A stretch of DNA of 64,000 nt, from contig DLNC01000025.1 in the NCBI GenBank assembly GCA_002478265.1, forward strand, positions 346 through 64,345, in the 5' to 3' direction. Numbering within the stretch: the first letter of the stretch is position 1; every line of letters begins with the position of its first letter. The notes under the pieces were generated by a model that did no database searches, was not told the origin of the DNA, and saw only the letters and a program-made list of their open reading frames with translations. Positions 23,599-31,501 of this stretch are shown piece by piece. The position numbers and the translations under genes were made by a program. This DNA is from Syntrophaceae bacterium UBA7520. Lineage in GTDB: Bacteria > Desulfobacterota > Syntrophia > Syntrophales > Smithellaceae.

Positions 23599-24365
23599 AA
23601 TGGAATGTGTTAATTTATTTTTTAAAAGGAAAGCATCTGTTACATACTATAGCAACAATATTCCTGCTGCCGATATTATTTATCCAGGGCTTATACGTAA
23701 AGTGGGCAACCCCAAAATTGCCTGAAGCGTCAGGCGCGCGTGCGGGAATTTTCGGATTTGGTCATAAGATAGGGTTATTGATCGCCGGAGATTCAGCCGC
23801 AGCAGGGGTCGGAGTGAATACGCAGGAAGAGGCTTTTGCCGGGCAGTTGGTATCCTCGCTAAGCCCCGAATACGAAATTTCCTGGAAGCTTATTGCGCAA
23901 ACCGGCCTGAAAGCCAAACATATTGTTGAGCGCCTTAGATCTGCCGATGCGGAATCTTTCGATATCGCATTATTATCCGTCGGGGTAAACGACATTACCC
24001 GCGGCACACGGGTGAATGCCTGGCGGGTAAGTCAGTTGTCGCTTATCAAATTATTGAAAGAGAAATTTGGCTGCCGTCATGTCTTCCTATCATGTATTCC
24101 GCCGATGCATTTATTTCCCGCTCTGCCACAACCTCTTCGCTGGTGGCTGGGAGTAAGGGTAAAGAAGTTCAATCAAATATTGAAAATAATATGCGAAGAA
24201 GAGCGGTGCACACTTGTACAGATGGACCTCCCTTTTGAAAAAGAATATATGGCGGAAGACGGTTTTCATCCGAGCGCGTCAGCATACGCCCTCTGGGGCC
24301 GTTATACGGCAGAGGTGATCCGACAAAAAATCAAGCAGGCGGACAATATACAAACGACATTTTAA
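23589..24365 (+). CDS. SGNH/GDSL-family hydrolase, membrane-anchored
   Basis: A 258-residue esterase-like protein. An N-terminal hydrophobic segment (about 8-28) could be an anchor or signal. The SGNH blocks follow: LLIAGDSAAAGVGV near 61-74 (catalytic Ser in GDSAAAG), a Gly in QTGLKAKH, the Asn in LSVGVNDIT near 127-135, and the Asp/His pair in DGFHPSASAY near 228-237. Members deacylate or deacetylate carbohydrates or lipids in the envelope. The ATG lies 10 bases inside the end of the M23-like lipoprotein gene, which suggests a shared envelope role. Confidence 0.88.
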   Translation: MQIKWNVLIYFLKGKHLLHTIATIFLLPILFIQGLYVKWATPKLPEASGARAGIFGFGHKIGLLIAGDSAAAGVGVNTQEEAFAGQLVSSLSPEYEISWKLIAQTGLKAKHIVERLRSADAESFDIALLSVGVNDITRGTRVNAWRVSQLSLIKLLKEKFGCRHVFLSCIPPMHLFPALPQPLRWWLGVRVKKFNQILKIICEEERCTLVQMDLPFEKEYMAEDGFHPSASAYALWGRYTAEVIRQKIKQADNIQTTF

Positions 24366-24514
24366 TTTTTTTAGGCTTGATTATTTTTGGGATTAGTCAT
24401 GCATGAGCGAATTGCTGAAAAAAATCCTGGTTCAATGGCCGGTTTTTTTCTGCCATCCTGTGAATTTCCTGCTAAAACAATAGCCCGTTAGAAATAAAAT
24501 ATCGCACATCTTTA

Positions 24515-24543
24515 TTGACTATCAGTCGGAAATTTGTTAGAAA
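24515..24543 (+). promoter_or_regulatory. Candidate promoter of the glycan cluster
   Basis: TTGACT (24515-24520), 17-base spacer, TAGAAA (24538-24543), about 50 bases before the PHP-domain gene. It could drive the whole run of overlapping genes to 30.65 kb. The rest of the 228-base gap shows no gene that I can support. Confidence 0.5.
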
Positions 24544-24593
24544 CCATGCAGCTAATTGGTTTTTCTGCAAATTTCTCTTGAAGGACATTCCAA

Positions 24594-25244
24594 ATGATTG
24601 ATCTTCATACGCATTCCTTCTTCAGCGACGGTGACTTGGTGCCGACGGAACTCGCTCAGCGCGCCTGGGCGGCGGGCTATAAAACAATCGCTATTACCGA
24701 CCATGCGGATCACTCCAATGTCGATTTTATTATTCCCCGCGTGGTGAAAGTCTGCTCTAAAATAACCGAAAAGGGAAATATCAAAGTAATTCCCGGCATT
24801 GAGCTGACACATGTTCATCCTGATGATATTGCCGCGCTGGCCTCAGAGGCCAGAAAACTCGGGGCGAAAATTATTGTGGTGCACGGACAGACGATAATAG
24901 AGCCGGTGCCGGAAGGGACCAATCTTGCGGCGATTGACGCAAGAGTGGATATCCTTGCCCATCCGGGACTGATTACAGAGGAAGAAGCGCGGCTTGCCGC
25001 GCAAAAAAACGTGTGTCTGGAAATTACCACGCGCCGCGGGCACAGTCTCACCAACGGCCATGTGGCGGGGCTGGCTAGAAAGTTTAAAGCGCAGCTTGTC
25101 CTCGATAACGACGCGCACACCGTTTCTGATTTTGTCGGTGAATCAATTGCAAAAAAAATCGCCCGCGGGGCAGGGCTAACCGACAATGAAATATCCGCCA
25201 TGATGGATAATTCACGCCAGATAGTACAGAGGATAGGTGCGTGA
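24594..25244 (+). CDS. PHP-domain phosphoesterase (histidinol-phosphatase-like)
   Basis: A 216-residue PHP-domain metal hydrolase. Metal-binding motifs in order: DLHTHSFFSDG (residues 3-13), TDHADHSN (near 36-43), GIELTH (near 68-73), VHGQ, DILAHPG (near 123-129) and DNDAHT near 178-183. These suffice for a tri-metal site; the protein resembles small PHP phosphatases of the YcdX/histidinol-phosphatase group. Substrate unknown; its position suggests a sugar- or nucleotide-phosphate step in glycan synthesis. Its stop overlaps the GTG start of the next glycosyltransferase (GTGA), so the two are coupled. GAAGGA precedes the ATG. Confidence 0.87.
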   Translation: MIDLHTHSFFSDGDLVPTELAQRAWAAGYKTIAITDHADHSNVDFIIPRVVKVCSKITEKGNIKVIPGIELTHVHPDDIAALASEARKLGAKIIVVHGQTIIEPVPEGTNLAAIDARVDILAHPGLITEEEARLAAQKNVCLEITTRRGHSLTNGHVAGLARKFKAQLVLDNDAHTVSDFVGESIAKKIARGAGLTDNEISAMMDNSRQIVQRIGA

Positions 25245-26500
25245 CCAAAAAAAGCGATTCCCGCCCGCTCAAAATTTGCCTGCTTACCTATCGGGGAAAC
25301 CCGACCTGCGGCGGACAGGGAGTTTACATCAAACATTTGAGTAAGGCGCTGGCGGATATCGGCCATGAGGTAGATGTCATCTCCGGGCCGCCCTATCCAC
25401 ATCTTGATGAAAAAGTAAATTTGCACAAACTGCCCAGCCTGGACCTTTACAATACGGAACATTTTTTCCGCCCGGAAAAATACCGCGACCTTCTGAATCC
25501 TTTAAACCTGTACGAATTTCTGAATATGTGTGTGGGTAGTTTTCCGGAGCCCTACACTTTTGGTCAGCGCGCGTATAAGTACCTACGCGAAAAGAAGATA
25601 ATATATGACATTGTCCACGACAACCAATGCTTGGCTTATGGTATCGGAAAAATCGCGCAAAAGCTTTATCCCACCATCGCGACTATTCATCATCCAATAA
25701 CCGTCGACCGCCGCGAGGAATATAAGGCGGCGCGAAAATTGACTCAGAGATTCAAGATCTATCGCTGGTACACTTTTATCGGCATGCAGCTTAAGGTTGC
25801 CAGGCGACTGTCACATATTATCACCGTTTCGGAATTCACCAAAAAAGACATCGCCGCAGAATTTTCCATCCCCGAGAACAGGTTTCGTGTAGTTCACAAC
25901 GGCATCAACAACGAATTTTTCTACCCGGTGGAAAACGCCGCGCGCCCCGATAATACCATTATCGTCACCAACAGTGCGGACGTGCCGCTCAAAGGATTAA
26001 GGTATCTGCTCGAAGCCGTGGCTCAGATACGGAAAAAACAACCTGTAAAGCTGACGGTCATCGGCGAGCCGAAGAAAGAAGGAGTAATCGAAAAGTTGGT
26101 GGCAAAACTGGGCATCGGCGATATTGTTCGTTTTACCGGACGGATTGCCAATGAAGATTTTGCCGATTATTACTCTAAATCCACTATTGCCGTTGTTCCT
26201 TCCCTGTATGAGGGATTCGGCATACCGGCGCTGGAGGCGATGGCCTGCGGCGTGCCGCTGATTTCGACCTCGGGAGGCGCCCTGCCGGAAGTTGTGGGAG
26301 ACGCGGGGATGATTGTGGAGCCGGCAAACGCAAAAGCTTTGGCTGACGCGATCACTTATCTTCTCAATAATCCGCAGGAGCGGAAAAGATACGCCCATGC
26401 GGGACTGGAGCGCGTCGGTTCGGTTTTCAGCTGGCCCAAGGCCGCGCAGGAAGTTACCGAAGTATACAGGGAGGCAATTGATGCTCACCGTCGACTTTAA
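25241..26500 (+). CDS. GT4-family glycosyltransferase
   Basis: A 419-residue GT-B transferase of the GT4 type. The N-terminal donor-independent half begins LKICLLTYRGNPTCGGQGVYIKHL (glycine-rich acceptor loop near 20-30). The C-terminal half has TNSADVPLKGLRYLLEAV near 245-262, FTGRIANEDFADYYSKS and the E-x7-E motif PSLYEGFGIPALEAMACG near 320-337. It uses a nucleotide sugar and acts in the cytoplasm or on the inner face of the membrane. The GTG start overlaps the PHP gene, and its end overlaps the methyltransferase gene by 20 bases. Sugar and acceptor unknown. Confidence 0.92.
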   Translation: MTKKSDSRPLKICLLTYRGNPTCGGQGVYIKHLSKALADIGHEVDVISGPPYPHLDEKVNLHKLPSLDLYNTEHFFRPEKYRDLLNPLNLYEFLNMCVGSFPEPYTFGQRAYKYLREKKIIYDIVHDNQCLAYGIGKIAQKLYPTIATIHHPITVDRREEYKAARKLTQRFKIYRWYTFIGMQLKVARRLSHIITVSEFTKKDIAAEFSIPENRFRVVHNGINNEFFYPVENAARPDNTIIVTNSADVPLKGLRYLLEAVAQIRKKQPVKLTVIGEPKKEGVIEKLVAKLGIGDIVRFTGRIANEDFADYYSKSTIAVVPSLYEGFGIPALEAMACGVPLISTSGGALPEVVGDAGMIVEPANAKALADAITYLLNNPQERKRYAHAGLERVGSVFSWPKAAQEVTEVYREAIDAHRRL

Positions 26501-27182
26501 TAAGTTGAAATTACGGCCGGGCGATGTGGTGCTTGATGCCGGGTGCGGAACGGGCAGGCATTTGCGGGGCCTCGCAGGAATACCCGGCGTGCAATATTTC
26601 GGCATTGATACAAAGCAGGAAGACCTGGATAAGGCAATCGCGTCGCTCAATGATATTCCCGGTGTTGAAGCCGGTAATTGTCAGATTAAAAAAGCGGATA
26701 TCCGGAAACTCCCTTTTGCTGACGCTTTTTTTGACTGCGTGATCTGTTCGGAAGTGCTCGAACATATTCCGGAGCATGAGCGGGCGCTAGGGGAACTGGT
26801 GCGTGTTCTGAAGCCCACAGGTTCACTGGTGATCAGCGTGCCCCGTTATTTTCCGGAAAGAATCTGCTGGCTTCTTTCGCGCGCGTATCGTAATGAAGAA
26901 GGCGGACATGTGCGGATTTACAAAAAAGATAAAATACCAAACATGCTGAAAAATCAAGGATTTAAGTGCTGGAAGATAAATTACAAGCACGCCTTGCACG
27001 TGCCTTACTGGTGGATTAAATGTCTGGTCGGCCACAAAAACGAGGAAAACCTGGCGGTAAAATATTATAAGAAATTTCTGGAATGGGATATTATGAAAAA
27101 GCCTTTTTGGGTGCGGCGAATCGAGAAAATTTTGAATCCGCTCATGGGCAAAAGCATTGTTTATTATTTTAAGAAGGGTTGA
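26481..27182 (+). CDS. SAM-dependent class I methyltransferase
   Basis: A 233-residue Methyltransf_11-type enzyme. SAM-binding motif I is VLDAGCGTGRHLRGL (near 17-31), the acidic end of strand 2 is FGIDTK, and the motif IV region is FDCVICSEVLEHIPEHERAL near 88-107. The C-terminus (about 150-233) is basic and hydrophobic and may touch the membrane. I chose the ATG at 26481, preceded by GGGAGG, rather than a much longer upstream extension that overlaps the glycosyltransferase. It overlaps that gene by 20 bases and the next by a few, so all are co-translated. The acceptor (sugar, polyprenyl or lipid) is unknown. Confidence 0.9.
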   Translation: MLTVDFNKLKLRPGDVVLDAGCGTGRHLRGLAGIPGVQYFGIDTKQEDLDKAIASLNDIPGVEAGNCQIKKADIRKLPFADAFFDCVICSEVLEHIPEHERALGELVRVLKPTGSLVISVPRYFPERICWLLSRAYRNEEGGHVRIYKKDKIPNMLKNQGFKCWKINYKHALHVPYWWIKCLVGHKNEENLAVKYYKKFLEWDIMKKPFWVRRIEKILNPLMGKSIVYYFKKG

Positions 27183-27187
27183 AGTTC

Positions 27188-28240
27188 ATGGAAATAATTA
27201 CCCCCGTCCCACGGCTTGCTGAAGAAAAAATCGCGGAATCTTCCTTGTCCGTGGAGAAAATGGGCGCATTTATCGCTTCTCTCCAGAAAGAAAATGGAGA
27301 AATACCCTGGTCCCAAGGTGGAAAAACCGATCCCTGGGATCATGTGGAAAGCGCGATGGGCCTTTGCGTGGGCGGGTTTTACGAAGAGGCGAGGCGCGCA
27401 TACCGGTGGCTGGCTGCCACGCAGCTTACCGACGGCAGCTGGTGGTCGGAGACGCTGGACGGTGAAATCATCAATCCCACGAAAGAGACGAATTTTTCTA
27501 CCTACATAGCGGTAGGTTTGTTTCATTATTATCTCATTACCGGAGATTTGGAGTTGTTAAAAGAAATGTGGCCGGTGATGGAAGGCGGCATTGATTACGC
27601 GGTTAAGCTGCAGTCTCCGCAGGGTGATATTTACTGGGCCAAAAACAAAGACGGCAAGACGGACAAGATGTCCCTGCTGACCGGTTCAAGTTCCATTTAT
27701 ATGAGCCTGAAATGCGCCTTGGCTATTGCCGCCCTTTTGAGTAAAAAGCGCAAGCGCTGGCAGAAGGCCATGGTTTCCTTAGGCGAGGCTATAAGATTCA
27801 AACCTGATGTTTTCAATATGCTCAAGTCGCGGTACGCCATGGATTGGTATTATCCCATTTTATGCGGCGCGGTCAGCGGCGAAGAGGCGAAAAAAAGAAT
27901 TGATAAATCATGGGAAAAATTTATCGTTCCCCAATGGGGCGTGCGCTGTGTGAGCGACCGGCCCTGGATAACCATGGCGGAAACGGCCGAACTGGTATTG
28001 GCCCTGACGGCTGTTGACGATTACACGCGCGCGCAAGCGGTCTTCAACTGGCTGGCGGACAAGCGATATCCTGATGATACCTATTGGATGGGAGTGACCT
28101 ATCCGGACGCCGTTATCTGGCCGGACGAGAAATCCGGATGGACGGCAGCGGCCGTGGTGCTGGCCTGGGATGCCTTGAACGAAATAACTCCGGCGGGAAA
28201 AATATTCAATCATAAATTCTGGAATACATGGAAAAGCTAG
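27188..28240 (+). CDS. Alpha/alpha-toroid (prenyltransferase/squalene-cyclase-like) protein
   Basis: About 350 residues of a toroid built from repeated helical hairpins, with repeated aromatic and Gln/Trp motifs (LQKENGEIPWSQGG, AATQLTDGSWWS, YWAKNKDG, FNWLADKRYPDDTYWMG). These resemble the QW-type repeats of terpene cyclases and six-hairpin enzymes. There is no DxDD or DDxxD motif, so cyclase activity is not supported. It begins within a few bases of the methyltransferase stop (a TTG at 27179 is the alternative start; GAAGGG precedes the ATG chosen). The position inside a glycan cluster suggests a sugar- or lipid-binding or lyase/hydrolase role. Exact function unknown. Confidence 0.75.
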   Translation: MEIITPVPRLAEEKIAESSLSVEKMGAFIASLQKENGEIPWSQGGKTDPWDHVESAMGLCVGGFYEEARRAYRWLAATQLTDGSWWSETLDGEIINPTKETNFSTYIAVGLFHYYLITGDLELLKEMWPVMEGGIDYAVKLQSPQGDIYWAKNKDGKTDKMSLLTGSSSIYMSLKCALAIAALLSKKRKRWQKAMVSLGEAIRFKPDVFNMLKSRYAMDWYYPILCGAVSGEEAKKRIDKSWEKFIVPQWGVRCVSDRPWITMAETAELVLALTAVDDYTRAQAVFNWLADKRYPDDTYWMGVTYPDAVIWPDEKSGWTAAAVVLAWDALNEITPAGKIFNHKFWNTWKS

Positions 28241-28342
28241 ATGCTTCATCATTTTCTGGTGGTGTCAGTGCCCCAGGTGTTGACAAAATATTTGTCGTTA
28301 TACCATCCCTTTTATTAAAATCTCTTGGCAAAAGGTAAGGAC

Positions 28343-29065
28343 GTGAAAAAAGACCATCGGCCTTATTATCTAAAAAAGTTAAATCATAAATTCGAACAGT
28401 GGTACGCGTATCATTTTCTGGCGCCGCAGTGCGAATATTTTGGCCGCGGCATGGCGTTTATGAAGCCGTGGCATGTGGAAATTTACGGGGGGCCTGTTTC
28501 CATCGGTGATTTTACCACACTGATCGCCACCTCCGATAAAAAAGTGCGGCTGAGCGCCTGGTTAAAGGACAGCACCAGCGGGAAAATCGAAATCGGCAAA
28601 TGCTGTCTAATTTGCCCCGGTTCGAGAATCACTTCTGCGACTTGTGTGACACTGGGTGATGACTGCATGCTCGCGCAGGATGTTTACATCACCGATTCCG
28701 ACTGGCATGATCTGTATGACCGCACTTCGCCCGTGGGCAAGACCTACGAGGTGAAAATCGGCAACAATGTCTGGATCGGCGACAGCGCCATCGTCGGCAA
28801 GGGAGTGACAATTGGAGATAACGCGATAATCGGCGCTGGAGCGGTGGTCGTGAAAGATATTCCTGCCAATGCCATTGCCGCCGGCAATCCTGCGGCGGTG
28901 ATCAGATACCTGGACGCGGAAAAACCGCTGAAATCAAGATCGCAATGGATGGCCGAGCCGGACAAGCTCAATGAGTTTTACGATAACGTGGAACGCATCA
29001 TGCGCGAGGGAAACACCTTTTTCGGATGGCTGCGGACGTTATTTTTCCCCCGCAAAGGAGATTGA
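28343..29065 (+). CDS. Left-handed beta-helix acyltransferase (hexapeptide family)
   Basis: A 240-residue O-acetyltransferase-like protein with two blocks of hexapeptide repeats. The first, near 45-110, includes GPVSIGDFTTL and GKIEIGKCCLICPGSRI. The second, near 140-185, includes VKIGNNVWIGDSAIVGKGVTIGDNAIIGAGAVV. The catalytic-loop region is DVYITDSDWHDLYDR, with the expected His. The end NAIAAGNPAAVIRYL is typical of maltose/nodulation acetyltransferases. I prefer the GTG at 28343 (AAGG 7 bases before it) over a TTG at 28325 lacking a ribosome site. It likely acetylates a sugar of the glycan made by the neighbouring genes. Confidence 0.87.
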   Translation: MKKDHRPYYLKKLNHKFEQWYAYHFLAPQCEYFGRGMAFMKPWHVEIYGGPVSIGDFTTLIATSDKKVRLSAWLKDSTSGKIEIGKCCLICPGSRITSATCVTLGDDCMLAQDVYITDSDWHDLYDRTSPVGKTYEVKIGNNVWIGDSAIVGKGVTIGDNAIIGAGAVVVKDIPANAIAAGNPAAVIRYLDAEKPLKSRSQWMAEPDKLNEFYDNVERIMREGNTFFGWLRTLFFPRKGD

Positions 29066-29069
29066 TGTC

Positions 29070-30650
29070 TTGCGCGTCGCAGTGGTGGCCAGCCCCTATC
29101 CCCTGGAAGAAAATCCCTCACCGCCTTTGGGCGTTACTTATGTCGCGGCGGCGTTTGTAGCCGCCGGCGCTGACGTGCGCATTTTTGATTATATTGTCAG
29201 CGGCTATTCCCGGGAAAAAATCAGCGGGCAACTGGATGATTTCCAGCCCGACGCGGTGGGCGCCACTTCCGTCACCATGAATTTTTTTGATGCGCAGAAG
29301 ATTCTGCGCGACGTGAAAAGCTGCAACCATGAAATCATTACGATGATGGGCGGCCCCCATGTTTCTTTTGCCGCGGCCGAGACCCTGCGCCGGTATCCGG
29401 AAATAGATTTGGTTGTCATCGGCGAGGCGGAAGACACGATAGCCGAGCTCACCCCCGTGTTAAAACAGAAAAACAAATGGCGCGACATCCGCGGTCTTGC
29501 TTACAGAGAAAACGGCGCTGTTGTCATTACGGACAAAAGGCCATTTATTGCCGATGTGGACAGAATCAATCCGCCGGCCAGACGCCTCTTGCCCATTTCC
29601 CGCTACCGAGCGCTGGGTTTTCCCGTCAGCATGATTACCAGCCGTGGCTGCCCCAACGCCTGCATTTTTTGCCTGGGGCGCAAAATGGTCGGAGCGAAAA
29701 TACGCCGGCGCTCTGCAAATTGCGTGCTTGACGAAATTGAGCAGATACTTGAGCTAGGCTTTGAGCGCATCAATATTGCCGATGATTTATTCACTTCCGA
29801 CAGGGAAAGGGTTCTGGAAATCTGCCGGGGAATAAACAAGCGCAACCTTAAATTCGGCTGGAGCGCTTTTGCCCGCGTCGATACGGTCAATCCGGAAGTG
29901 CTGGCGGCGATGGCCGCCGCCGGATGCGATTCCGTCAGCTTCGGCGTGGAAACAGGCGATCCGCAGATGCTCAAGCGCATCAGGAAAGGAATAAAACTTA
30001 CGCAAGCCGCCCCCGCCGTGCAGATGTGCAAAGAAGCGGGAATAGTTCCTCACGTGTCTTTTATGGTCGGCCTGCCGGGAGAGACACTGGAAACCATGCA
30101 CGCGTCCGACCGGCTGGCGCGCAGTCTGAACGTGCTTTATGGGTATCATTATCTGGCGCCTTTTCCCGGCACTACCGTGCGGGAGCAAATTGAGAAATAT
30201 GATCTGGAAATACTCACTGATGACTGGGCAAAATACGACGCGAACGACGCGATTGTCCGTACATCTGCTTTGTCACCCGACGACATCCGCGCTTTTGTCG
30301 CCCGTTACGATGAAGAAATGTACACCGATTGGGAAAAATTGCTGGCGGGATATGTCAATAAAACAAACACGCCCCTGGAGAATATGCGCGTGGAGGGCTA
30401 CTGGCGCATGCACCTGACCTTTAAAATTCTGAAAAACGACTTGATTGAAAAATACGGCCTGATTGAAAGGGCGCAGTGCGACGGCTCTGCCCAAAGCTCA
30501 CTGCAGGAGCTGAGCAAAAGAATAATTGCCGCCACAGAAATGGAGCCGCGCATCGTTAATCATGCCTTAAATGATTTTGCCGCGCGCGGCTATCTGAAAG
30601 CGAAAGCATCAGGTGATGGGTGCCGCTGGATGTGGACGGACGACATTTAG
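29070..30650 (+). CDS. B12-binding-domain radical SAM protein
   Basis: A 527-residue radical SAM enzyme with an N-terminal cobalamin-binding-like domain (about 1-150; PLGVTYVAAAFVAAGADVRIFD and GGPHVSF). The radical SAM cluster motif C-x-x-x-C-x-x-C appears as GCPNACIFCLGRK near 193-205. The DxHx2G cobalamin motif is not obvious, so B12 use is unsure. The SAM barrel continues with ERINIADDLFTSD and FGVETGDPQML. The C-terminal 100 residues are a helical winged-helix-like tail. Members methylate unactivated carbons or modify lipids and hopanoids. The TTG start (29070) has GGAG 9 bases upstream, 4 bases after the acyltransferase stop, so it is coupled to the cluster. Confidence 0.85.
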   Translation: MRVAVVASPYPLEENPSPPLGVTYVAAAFVAAGADVRIFDYIVSGYSREKISGQLDDFQPDAVGATSVTMNFFDAQKILRDVKSCNHEIITMMGGPHVSFAAAETLRRYPEIDLVVIGEAEDTIAELTPVLKQKNKWRDIRGLAYRENGAVVITDKRPFIADVDRINPPARRLLPISRYRALGFPVSMITSRGCPNACIFCLGRKMVGAKIRRRSANCVLDEIEQILELGFERINIADDLFTSDRERVLEICRGINKRNLKFGWSAFARVDTVNPEVLAAMAAAGCDSVSFGVETGDPQMLKRIRKGIKLTQAAPAVQMCKEAGIVPHVSFMVGLPGETLETMHASDRLARSLNVLYGYHYLAPFPGTTVREQIEKYDLEILTDDWAKYDANDAIVRTSALSPDDIRAFVARYDEEMYTDWEKLLAGYVNKTNTPLENMRVEGYWRMHLTFKILKNDLIEKYGLIERAQCDGSAQSSLQELSKRIIAATEMEPRIVNHALNDFAARGYLKAKASGDGCRWMWTDDI

Positions 30651-30666
30651 CAATCTAATAAAATTA

Positions 30667-31281
30667 TTATTTGCGTTTTAATATTCCCAGAGAAATGAAT
30701 ATCGGTAAAACTTCGTATTCTCCGGAGGTAACGGCAAGCTGATAAACCCGGTAGGGTGCCTGGCCGCCCTTGGACGGATCAGGAAAAATATCGTGAAAAA
30801 CAAGATAACCGCCGGCCATCAGATGTTTTGCCCAAACCTCGTAATCTTTGAGCACGGATTCATAAGCGTGGCTGCCGTCAATAAAAATCATGGCCAGGGG
30901 AGTCTGCCAGCATCGCCCTACTATTTCCGAACGCCCGACTATTGGAATAACCGTATCTTCGAGAGCGAAAGAGGCAAGTGTGCGGCGGAAAGAGGGCAGG
31001 GTATCAATGAGGCCAGTTTTTTCATCAAGCAAATCGGGGTCGAAATACTCCTGTCCGGGTTGCTGTTCTTCCGAACCACGATGATGATCAAGGGAAAATA
31101 AAACAGCGTTATTTTCCCTGCAGGCCCCCCCTATGAACACGGAAGACTTGCCGCAGTAGCTGCCTATTTCCAGGCAGGGACCTTTTTTACTGGCCTCGAG
31201 CGCAAGCTGGTATAATCGTTCTGACTCACGTTCATCCAAAAACCCCTTTATTTCATCAATTTTTGTTTTGTCTATTTTCAA
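30667..31281 (-). CDS. Class I SAM methyltransferase (Methyltransf_24 type)
   Basis: A 204-residue protein with a small SAM-binding fold: motif I CLEIGSYCGKSSVFIGGAC (near 35-53), the acidic strand 2 end FSLDHHRGSEEQQ, and FIDGSHAYESVLKDYEVW near 132-149. This last motif is typical of the Methyltransf_24/cephalosporin-hydroxylase-like group that acts on sugars. It is convergent with the B12-radical SAM gene (17 bases apart) and may belong to the same pathway on the other strand. Substrate unknown. Confidence 0.85.
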   Translation of the reverse strand: MKIDKTKIDEIKGFLDERESERLYQLALEASKKGPCLEIGSYCGKSSVFIGGACRENNAVLFSLDHHRGSEEQQPGQEYFDPDLLDEKTGLIDTLPSFRRTLASFALEDTVIPIVGRSEIVGRCWQTPLAMIFIDGSHAYESVLKDYEVWAKHLMAGGYLVFHDIFPDPSKGGQAPYRVYQLAVTSGEYEVLPIFISLGILKRK

Positions 31282-31408
31282 ATTTAAATTTCTCCATTGT
31301 TGATAAGCGTCTTATTTTGAATAAACTTCTAAAGCCTAAAAAGCAAGGTCAACAGAGCGGCTTTTAAACAGCTTGACGTAAAAAATTTTCACTTTCCCCT
31401 TGAAAATA

Positions 31409-31450
31409 ACTATATATAGTGGTAATGTGCTATAAAACCACAATATGTAG
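31409..31450 (+). promoter_or_regulatory. Paired NrdR boxes upstream of nrdD
   Basis: Two sites match the NrdR consensus (aCwATATwG core): ACTATATATAGT (31409-31420, a perfect palindrome) and CAATATGTAG (31441-31450). Their centres are 31 bases apart, three helical turns, the usual NrdR geometry. They lie 52-93 bases before the nrdD start and overlap possible -10 elements (TATAAA at 31431-31436). This predicts dATP-responsive repression by NrdR. Confidence 0.8.
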
Positions 31451-31501
31451 CGTTTCGCGCGGAAAATATTAATTTCTTTTTCATATGCTTACGGAGGGGT
31501 A

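Noticed and set aside
24403..24483. 26-codon frame (MSELLKKILVQWPVFF...) upstream of the PHP gene
   Set aside because: No ribosome binding site and no known small-protein family; too short to support.
26313..26480. 56-codon N-terminal extension of the methyltransferase at 26481
   Set aside because: It overlaps the glycosyltransferase in another frame, has no family similarity, and the ATG at 26481 has GGGAGG.
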